Positions 58,208-64,000 of a DNA stretch of 64,000 nucleotides are shown here, in pieces. Source of the stretch: CAYNKA01 sp964397655 (GTDB taxonomy: Bacteria; Spirochaetota; Spirochaetia; DTKZ01); NCBI GenBank assembly GCA_964397655.1, contig CAYNKA010000003.1, positions 248,001 to 312,000 on the forward strand, in the 5' to 3' direction. Within the stretch, counting starts at the first letter, position 1, and each line of letters starts with the position of its first letter. The notes under the pieces were generated by a model. That model was not told where the DNA came from. It ran no database searches and saw only the letters and a list, made by a program, of their open reading frames with translations. The translations under genes and the position numbers were made by a program.

Positions 58208-60190
58208 ATGTTCAAGAACGTCAAGTTGACGGGCAGAATAGCCCTCGTCGTCAGCCTCATGGTAACGCTCCTTCTGGCCGCAGTCGTTACGATCATCGGC
58301 GTCCGCCTCGATTCCGAGGTGACCGTCCTGGTGCGGAACGAGAACATCCAGATAGCCCAGGCTCGGGCCGCGGAACTCGGCAGGATCATGGACATGCACT
58401 ACTGGGAACTCCGGATCCTCGCGTCCCAGGACGTCCTCCTGAGCGGCGAGCCGAAGATCGTCGAACCCTATGTTCTGTCCAGGCTGAAAAACGTTCCTCC
58501 CGAAATCAACGCCGTGCCTTTCGTGTGGCCGGACGGCAGGGCGCTGACTCCCCAAGGCACCTACGTGAACATCGGCGATCGGGCGTACTTCAAGGCGATC
58601 TTCAACGAAGGCAAGGACTACGTCGTCGGCGACGCGGCCATATCGAAGTCCATCAACGCTCCGAGCATCATCCTCGCCAAGGCCGTTAAACCGGAAAACG
58701 GGGCGGTTCGGGCCATCATCGGTTTCGAGATGAAACTGGACAGGCTTTCGGAGATAGCCGGTTCGATCAAGGTCGGGAAGACGGGATACGGCTGGATCAT
58801 GGACCAGCGGGGACTCGTGATCGCGCACGTGAACAAGGACGCCATCATGAAGCTCAACGTCCTAGAATCCGCCAAGGAGGGATACAAGGGACTAGACGTC
58901 TTCGGAAAGGCGATGCTCGCGAACGACTCGGGAGAGGGTTACTGGAACAAACCGGACGGTACGAGGATGGCGACCTATTTCGCCAAGGTGCCGAACACCC
59001 CCGGCTGGAGGCTCGGCCTCTCCATCCCGGCGAGCGAGGTCAACGAGACCGTGACCGCCCTCATTTCCATCCTCCTCATCGTCCTCGTCGCCGGCATCGT
59101 CGTATCGGTGGCCGTCTCCACGCTCGTTGCAAGATCGATAGCGAAGCCCGTCAGGAAAATCATGGTCGCCATGGACTCCATCGCGAGCGGAGACCTCGCC
59201 CTGTCCGGGGCGGATGAAGAGTCCAGTCGGAAGAGAACGACGAGAAACGACGAGATCGGCATGCTCGCCGGGTCGATGAACGGCCTCGTCGAGAACCTGG
59301 CGCGGGTCGTGGGCGACATCCGCGTCGCCTCCGGACAGGTTTCCTCGGGATCGGTCCAGGTCTCCTCCACGGCCCAGGCCCTGTCCCAGGGTTCCAACGA
59401 GCAGGCGGCGAGCATCGAGGAACTTTCGGCCTCGGTCGAGGAGCTCGCCTCGACGGTCCGGCAGAACGCGGAAAACACCTCGCAGGCCGACAGCCTCTCC
59501 AGACGGGTCGCTCAGAACGCCGTGGAATCGGGCAAGGCGGTCGGCGAGACCGTCGCCAGCATGAAGGAGATCGCCTCCAAGATCTCGATCATCGAGGAGA
59601 TAGCCCGCCAGACCAACCTGCTCGCCCTCAACGCGGCCATCGAGGCCGCGAGGGCCGGAGAGGCGGGAAAGGGCTTCGCCGTTGTCGCCAGCGAGGTGAG
59701 GAAGCTCGCGGAGCGCTCGCAGCAGGCCGCCGGCGAGATCAACGCCCTGTCGAAGCGGAGCGTCAGCGTCGCGGGCGAGGCGGGCAAGCGGCTCGAGGAG
59801 CTGGTGCCGGACATCAGGCGCACGGCTGACCTCATCCAGGAGATCGCCGCGGCGTCGGCCGAGCAGTCCTCGGGAGCCGAACAGATAGCGAAGGGCGTGA
59901 GCCAGATGGACACCGTCGTGCAGAACAACGCCTCCTCCTCCGAGGAACTCGCGGCGACCTCCGAGGAGCTTTCCGCCCAGGCGAGGCAGCTCGTCGAGAC
60001 GATCGCGTTCTTCAGGCTGGGGACGGAAACCGCCGCCGGCTCCGCGCTGCCGAACCGGCCGACCGAACAGCCGAAGAGGATCCAGGCGCCGGCGGGAAAC
60101 CGGGCGCAGGCCCCCGCCGCGAAGCCGGCCGGAACCACCGGCATGACGCTCGCGGACGACGAGGACGGTGAAAACATCGAGGAATTCTGA
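58208..60190 (+). CDS. Methyl-accepting chemotaxis protein
   Basis: 660 residues. Transmembrane helix 1 (~10-32), a Cache-type extracytoplasmic sensor (~37-275, with VWPDGRALTPQGTYVNIGDR), helix 2 (~282-305), a HAMP segment (~305-370) and a methyl-accepting signalling domain (~395-615) with the hairpin tip EEIARQTNLLALNAAIEAARAG. The C-terminal tail is Ala/Pro-rich and acidic and ends NIEEF, which only loosely resembles the CheR-tethering NWETF pentapeptide. GGAGG precedes the ATG. Ligand unknown; Cache domains often bind small carboxylates or amino acids. Confidence 0.95.
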   Translation: MFKNVKLTGRIALVVSLMVTLLLAAVVTIIGVRLDSEVTVLVRNENIQIAQARAAELGRIMDMHYWELRILASQDVLLSGEPKIVEPYVLSRLKNVPPEINAVPFVWPDGRALTPQGTYVNIGDRAYFKAIFNEGKDYVVGDAAISKSINAPSIILAKAVKPENGAVRAIIGFEMKLDRLSEIAGSIKVGKTGYGWIMDQRGLVIAHVNKDAIMKLNVLESAKEGYKGLDVFGKAMLANDSGEGYWNKPDGTRMATYFAKVPNTPGWRLGLSIPASEVNETVTALISILLIVLVAGIVVSVAVSTLVARSIAKPVRKIMVAMDSIASGDLALSGADEESSRKRTTRNDEIGMLAGSMNGLVENLARVVGDIRVASGQVSSGSVQVSSTAQALSQGSNEQAASIEELSASVEELASTVRQNAENTSQADSLSRRVAQNAVESGKAVGETVASMKEIASKISIIEEIARQTNLLALNAAIEAARAGEAGKGFAVVASEVRKLAERSQQAAGEINALSKRSVSVAGEAGKRLEELVPDIRRTADLIQEIAAASAEQSSGAEQIAKGVSQMDTVVQNNASSSEELAATSEELSAQARQLVETIAFFRLGTETAAGSALPNRPTEQPKRIQAPAGNRAQAPAAKPAGTTGMTLADDEDGENIEEF

Positions 60191-60217
60191 AGACCTCACG
60201 GTCTCGTCGCCGGGCTT

Positions 60218-62119
60218 CTAGAGCCCCGCGACGAGCTTCTCCACCTCTGCCTTCTTGTCGTAGCCTGGATTCTTCTGGAGGAGTTCCTGCAGGATCACCT
60301 TCGCGCCGGGCTTGTCGCCGAGCGTCACGAGGATCTGGCCGAGGCTGTAATAGGCGTCCCAGTATTTCGGATCGATCTTGACGAGCTGGAGGAAGGTGTC
60401 CTTGGCCTCCGCGAACTGCTTGGCGCCGGTGAAGGCGAGCCCGAGATTGTACCTCATGAGGGTGGCGTTCGGCTGCTTGGCGATGGCCTTCTTGTAGTGG
60501 TTGATGCTGTCCTGGTACAGTTCCTTGTGGAGGTAGACGCTTCCGAGGTTGTTGTTGGCCTCCATGGAGTCCGGGTCGATCTTGTAGGCGGCGAGGAGCT
60601 GTTCCAGGGCCTTGTCGTACTGCCCCGACTCGTCGTAGAGCCTTCCGAGCTCGATGCGGGGCTTGATGTAGCCCTTGTCGAGGAGAACCGCCTTGGTATG
60701 GGCAGCTATGGCCCCGTCCCTGCTTCCCATCTGCTCGCTGACTTGGCCGAGCGTGAAGGAGTATTCCGCCGATTGAGGATTCGCCTGGAGGGCCTTCGAA
60801 ATGTACTTGAAGGCTTCCTGCGGCTTTTTCAGGCTCATCTTCACGAGGGCCATGTTGTAGTTGTTTATGTCGCTCGCGGGCTCCAGTTCGACCGCCTTGG
60901 AGAACCACGGTTCCGATTCCGCGTACTTTCCCTGCCGGTACAGCGACGTCGCGAGGCCGCGGGCGTTGCGGGCCTCCTTGGGCTCGTACTTCACCGCCTG
61001 AGCGTAAACTCCGGCGGCGCCCGCGAAGTCCCCCTTCTGCCTGAGGTATTCGCCCATTTCGTAGTAGGCCCTGCCGTAATCGGGCTTCACCTTGACCGCC
61101 TTGAGGAAGGCGTCGTAGGCCTTGTCGTTCTCCTTGAGGCGTGCCAGTGAGGCCCCGAGGTTGAAGAATGCGTTCGCGTTCGAGGGATCGATGCGCACGC
61201 AGCTCTCGAAGGACTGCCTCGCCTCCCGAAAAAGGCCGGCCCGGAACTGCGCCTTGCCCAGCTCGAAGAAAACGTCGGCGTTCTCCGGATTGAGCCGAGC
61301 CGCCTTGACGAGGGACTGGACCGCGGCTTCGTTGTTGCGCGCCGCGGCGTACACCTTGCCGAGGGTCAAATACGGCTCCCACAGATTCGCGTCCCGCCTG
61401 ATGGCCTCGTTCGCGTTTTCCAGGGCCTGCTGCCGCGAGGCGGCGTTGTCCGGATCCTCTCGGAAGAAGGACTCGGCTATCCTCGCATAGGCCTTGGCCG
61501 CCGCCTTCTCGTTGCTCCTGTCCACCGCGATCGCGTCCTCGAAGTAGTTGCGCGCCTGCCGGTAGTTGGGAACCTTCAGGGAATCGTCCCCCTGCTTGAG
61601 CAGGCTCCTGATCTTCTCCTCGCGGGCGCGCTGCTCCGCGGAAAGCTTGGCGAGCCTCGTCTCCTCTTCCTTCTTCGCCTGAAGCTCGCGATCCCTGCGT
61701 TCCTTCTCGGCCTGAACCTTCTGGGCCTCCAGGGCCTTGACGACCGTATCGTCCCGCGTCGACCCTTTGATCGACTGGCTCAGGGACCGGAGCGACTTTT
61801 CCAGGGCCTCCTTCTGGGCCTGGAGCGCGGCCACGTCCTCTGCCCTGGTGGATTCCTCCGCTTCCTTCTTCTTGGCGAGCACGGCTTCCTTGAGGGCCCG
61901 GGCCTCCGGGTCGTCGGCCTTGGCGATGAGAAGCTTGTCCAGGAGGTCGAGCGCCCGCTGGTATTCCCCGTTCTTCATGTAGTCCTCGGCGAGGATGAGC
62001 GTGTTCTTCCGCACCGAGTCTCCGCCCTTTCCCGAAAGGAGGAAAAAGCCGGCACCCCCCGCGAGAAGGAGTGCGAGCGCGATTCCCGCGATTATGACGA
62101 TCTTCCTGTTCATGAACAT
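60218..62119 (-). CDS. Membrane-anchored coiled-coil TPR protein
   Basis: 633 residues. A single N-terminal helix (~8-28, IVIIAGIALALLLAGGAGFF) anchors it; a charged coiled-coil (~70-170) follows, then about twelve TPR units to the C-terminus (LWEPYLTLGKVYAAARNNEA, ADVFFELGKAQFRAGLFREA, GRAYYEMGEYLRQKGDFAGA). The topology suggests a periplasmic scaffold. AGGAAG precedes the ATG by six or seven bases. It is 13 bases downstream of the next TPR gene on the same strand, so the two form an operon. Confidence 0.9.
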   Translation of the reverse strand: MFMNRKIVIIAGIALALLLAGGAGFFLLSGKGGDSVRKNTLILAEDYMKNGEYQRALDLLDKLLIAKADDPEARALKEAVLAKKKEAEESTRAEDVAALQAQKEALEKSLRSLSQSIKGSTRDDTVVKALEAQKVQAEKERRDRELQAKKEEETRLAKLSAEQRAREEKIRSLLKQGDDSLKVPNYRQARNYFEDAIAVDRSNEKAAAKAYARIAESFFREDPDNAASRQQALENANEAIRRDANLWEPYLTLGKVYAAARNNEAAVQSLVKAARLNPENADVFFELGKAQFRAGLFREARQSFESCVRIDPSNANAFFNLGASLARLKENDKAYDAFLKAVKVKPDYGRAYYEMGEYLRQKGDFAGAAGVYAQAVKYEPKEARNARGLATSLYRQGKYAESEPWFSKAVELEPASDINNYNMALVKMSLKKPQEAFKYISKALQANPQSAEYSFTLGQVSEQMGSRDGAIAAHTKAVLLDKGYIKPRIELGRLYDESGQYDKALEQLLAAYKIDPDSMEANNNLGSVYLHKELYQDSINHYKKAIAKQPNATLMRYNLGLAFTGAKQFAEAKDTFLQLVKIDPKYWDAYYSLGQILVTLGDKPGAKVILQELLQKNPGYDKKAEVEKLVAGL

Positions 62120-62132
62120 GTCCGTCTTCCTT

Positions 62133-63014
62133 TCAATCCTGGATGTCGATTTCTTCCTTCTTCTCGCGGAGGTCTTCCTTCTCCGCGGACAGGTTCGAGG
62201 CCTCGCCGGACGAGGCTTCGAGGGATTTCATGACCGCCTCGAGCAGGGCCTTCTGGCGCGCCGCCTCCTCCTTCCTGCGCTTCTCCTCGGCGAGCCGTTT
62301 TTCCTCGGCTTCGCGGGCGAGGCGCTCCTCCTCTTCCTTCTTCCGTTTCTCCTCGGCGAGCCGCTTCTCCTCCTCCTCACGCTTCCTGCGTTCCTCCGCG
62401 AGACGCTTGGCCTCTTCCTCTTCCTTCTTTTTCCGTTCGGCCTCGAGCCTCGCGATCTCCTTCTGGGCGAGGATGTTCCTGATGAGCTCGGCCATCTTTT
62501 CCACCTGGGGCCGTTTGGGGGATTCGGGCTCCATCGAAAGGTAGATCTCGTAGTCCGAAAGGGCGGGTTCGAGCTTGTCGGTCTTCACCCGGACGTTGGC
62601 CCGGTTGAGGTAGGCGTCGGACAACGATCCGTTCGTCTGGATCGCCTCGTCGTACATGCGGAGCGCGTTCTCGTTGTCCCCCTTCGCGAGGTAGCAGTTT
62701 CCGAGGTTGAAGAGCATCAGATCCTTGTACTGGACCGCGAATACGAGCCCGCGCTTGAGAAGGCTCACGGCCTTGTCGTGGTTCTTGAGCTGTTCGTAGA
62801 CGATTCCCAGGTAGAGGTAGATCTTCTCGTTCCTGGGCTCCTGGAGGAGGGCCGCCTCGAGCAGGGCCGCAGCTTCCTTGGGATTGTTCCGGAGGAAGGC
62901 TTCCTCCCCCTTCTGAAAGGACGTCTGGCCCGTCGCGGGGAGAACGACCGCCGCGGCGAGGATCAAGATCGAAAGAATCCGTCTCAAGACATATCCCCGA
63001 TTGAGGTTTGACAC
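62133..63014 (-). CDS. Secreted TPR protein with long charged helix
   Basis: 293 residues. Signal peptide ~1-30 (ends LPATGQT). Three to four TPR units (~32-165; EKIYLYLGIVYEQLKNHDKA, LMLFNLGNCYLAKGDNENAL) are followed by an almost pure Glu/Lys/Arg/Ala helix (~175-265) made of KRLAEE-type repeats, and a short acidic tail. The start may be GTG 63014 or a TTG at about 62987 that follows GGGGAT; GTG is listed because it gives a normal signal peptide n-region. It overlaps the divergent TPR promoter. Confidence 0.85.
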   Translation of the reverse strand: MSNLNRGYVLRRILSILILAAAVVLPATGQTSFQKGEEAFLRNNPKEAAALLEAALLQEPRNEKIYLYLGIVYEQLKNHDKAVSLLKRGLVFAVQYKDLMLFNLGNCYLAKGDNENALRMYDEAIQTNGSLSDAYLNRANVRVKTDKLEPALSDYEIYLSMEPESPKRPQVEKMAELIRNILAQKEIARLEAERKKKEEEEAKRLAEERRKREEEEKRLAEEKRKKEEEERLAREAEEKRLAEEKRRKEEAARQKALLEAVMKSLEASSGEASNLSAEKEDLREKKEEIDIQD

Positions 63015-63036
63015 TCTCGCGGAAACAAATTAACCT
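63008..63036 (+). promoter_or_regulatory. Promoter of the last TPR gene
   Basis: TTGACA-N17-TAACCT, with a leader of about 35 bases containing AAGGTGA before the ATG at 63078. Its -35 overlaps the start codon of the divergent TPR gene. Confidence 0.5.
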
Positions 63037-63077
63037 TATAGGGCAAATACGGATAGGTAGAAGGTGATAGAGAAAAA

Positions 63078-64000
63078 ATGTCAGGCCTGATCATTCTGAT
63101 TATAATCCTCGGCATAGCGATAGGTTTGATAACCGTTTTCCTCGTCAAATCCATCGTCGCTCCCCGCAAGGCCGCGACTCTCGCGAATCTCCTGAAGCAG
63201 AACAAGAACGCCGCAGTGATCAGGATGGCGAAAAAGATGCTCATCCGCGACTCCCGGAATTCGGACATTCATTACTTCCTCGGCCTCGCCTACCTCGCGG
63301 ACAACAAGCCGGAGCTCGCCCTCATGGAATTGCGGACGGTGAATCAGATCGGGCAGTTCGACGGGCTTTGCCAGGAAATCCCGTTCAGGAAAAAAATAGC
63401 AGAACTTTACGTGAAATTCAATCAAGCGGAGGAGGCGCTCAAGGAATACCTCCTTCTCATCAAGCGGGAGCCCAACGCGGCGGAAAACTACTTCCTCGCG
63501 GGAAAGCTCTTCGAAGAGCGGAACAAGTCCGGAAAGGCCGCCGAATTCTACCGAAAGACCATCGAACTCGAGCCGCGGAACTCGAAGGCCCACTTCCAGC
63601 TCGGCATGCTTCTCTATCGCGCCAAGAAACCGGTGGAGGCGAAGACCGAACTCGATTCGGCGGTCAAGATCAATCCCGAGAATTACGCCGCCTACTTCTA
63701 CCTGGGCCGGCTGCTCAAGGACAATCACGACTACGTCCCGGCCCTCACTTCGTTCGAGAAGGCCCAGAAGGACCCGGAATACAAGACGAAGGCCCTCGTC
63801 GAGAGGGGCGCATGCTACATGAGCATGAACAACATCGACAAGGCGGCGAGCGAACTCGAGCGGGCGATCAAGGTCGCCCAGGACTCCGAGGAGCACGAGG
63901 TCCTCTATGCACGCTACTTCCTCGCGATCTGCCACGAAAAGACCCGCAACATCGAGAAGGCGATAGAGCAGTGGGAGAAGATCTACGCGAAGAAACAGAA
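63078..64000 (+). CDS. Membrane-anchored TPR protein (3' truncated)
   Basis: The frame is open to the window end (307 codons visible). It begins MSGLIILIIILGIAIGLITV, a single membrane anchor, then TPR units: IHYFLGLAYLADNKPELALM, AENYFLAGKLFEERNKSGKA, SKAHFQLGMLLYRAKKPVEA and AAYFYLGRLLKDNHDYVPAL. With the two divergent TPR genes it forms a local cluster of three TPR scaffold genes of unknown role. A long antisense frame over it is shadow. Confidence 0.88.
   Translation, partial: MSGLIILIIILGIAIGLITVFLVKSIVAPRKAATLANLLKQNKNAAVIRMAKKMLIRDSRNSDIHYFLGLAYLADNKPELALMELRTVNQIGQFDGLCQEIPFRKKIAELYVKFNQAEEALKEYLLLIKREPNAAENYFLAGKLFEERNKSGKAAEFYRKTIELEPRNSKAHFQLGMLLYRAKKPVEAKTELDSAVKINPENYAAYFYLGRLLKDNHDYVPALTSFEKAQKDPEYKTKALVERGACYMSMNNIDKAASELERAIKVAQDSEEHEVLYARYFLAICHEKTRNIEKAIEQWEKIYAKKQ

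Noticed and set aside
62280..62450. Repetitive DNA resembling a satellite or CRISPR-like array
   Set aside because: The repetition comes from the coding of a Glu/Lys/Arg/Ala helix (KRLAEE units) with irregular spacing and no unique spacers.

Overview
The window is about 64 kb of GC-rich, densely coded bacterial DNA with no rRNA, tRNA, CRISPR array or insertion sequence that I can recognise. The organism is a diderm: four predicted outer-membrane beta-barrels end in phenylalanine, and there is a LolCDE/LolA-like export set. It is probably anaerobic, judging from the EFR1-type ferredoxin protein and an orange-protein (Orp)-like iron-sulfur ATPase cluster. It is motile or at least chemotactic, since it carries a methyl-accepting protein. 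The many TPR and FecR/barrel proteins, the lipoprotein-type TRAP binding protein and the MutL with an endonuclease motif suggest a high-GC member of the Spirochaetota. That assignment is inference.

Region by region. 1-756: the end of a flavodoxin/ferredoxin (EFR1) gene. 753-9414 (minus): a catabolic operon for a small hydroxy or sugar acid, with a DUF1537 four-carbon acid-sugar kinase, a PdxA-type dehydrogenase, a LarA-type nickel racemase/epimerase, a DctPQM TRAP transporter and a PrpR-type sigma-54 activator. A near-consensus -24/-12 promoter and an upstream palindrome precede it. 9589-17475: housekeeping and signalling genes (GNAT, adenosine deaminase, two response-regulator/kinase hybrids, DUF457 hydrolase, MFS, aldo/keto reductase). 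17524-23067 (minus): an Orp-like cluster with two NifX-type proteins, a DUF5320 protein, two ferredoxin-MinD ATPases, an Mrp ATPase and a PAS/sigma-54 activator, again with a -24/-12 promoter and a distal inverted repeat. 23144-31094: an SDR gene divergent from a GntR-slipin-ABC-LolA-barrel operon. 31108-38863: alpha/beta hydrolase, a 24-residue membrane peptide, a secreted vWA protein, an MFS-HEAT fusion, a pirin and an ankyrin-TPR protein. 38936-45177: a MoxR/DUF58/transglutaminase/TPR operon. 45158-47506: a DUF503 protein, a pore-less voltage-sensor-domain protein and an unknown. 47692-58066: a 1621-residue SprA-like surface protein, two paralogous barrels (one with a FecR domain) and MutL. 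58208-64000: a chemoreceptor and three TPR proteins.

A theme that cuts across the window is promoter placement. Many first-in-operon genes have the -10 hexamer ending only about 6-12 nt before the start codon and no usable Shine-Dalgarno sequence, while genes inside operons have good Shine-Dalgarno sequences or ATGA/GTGA overlaps. Both sigma-54 promoters put the expected transcription start next to the A of the ATG. Leaderless translation initiation therefore looks common in this organism.
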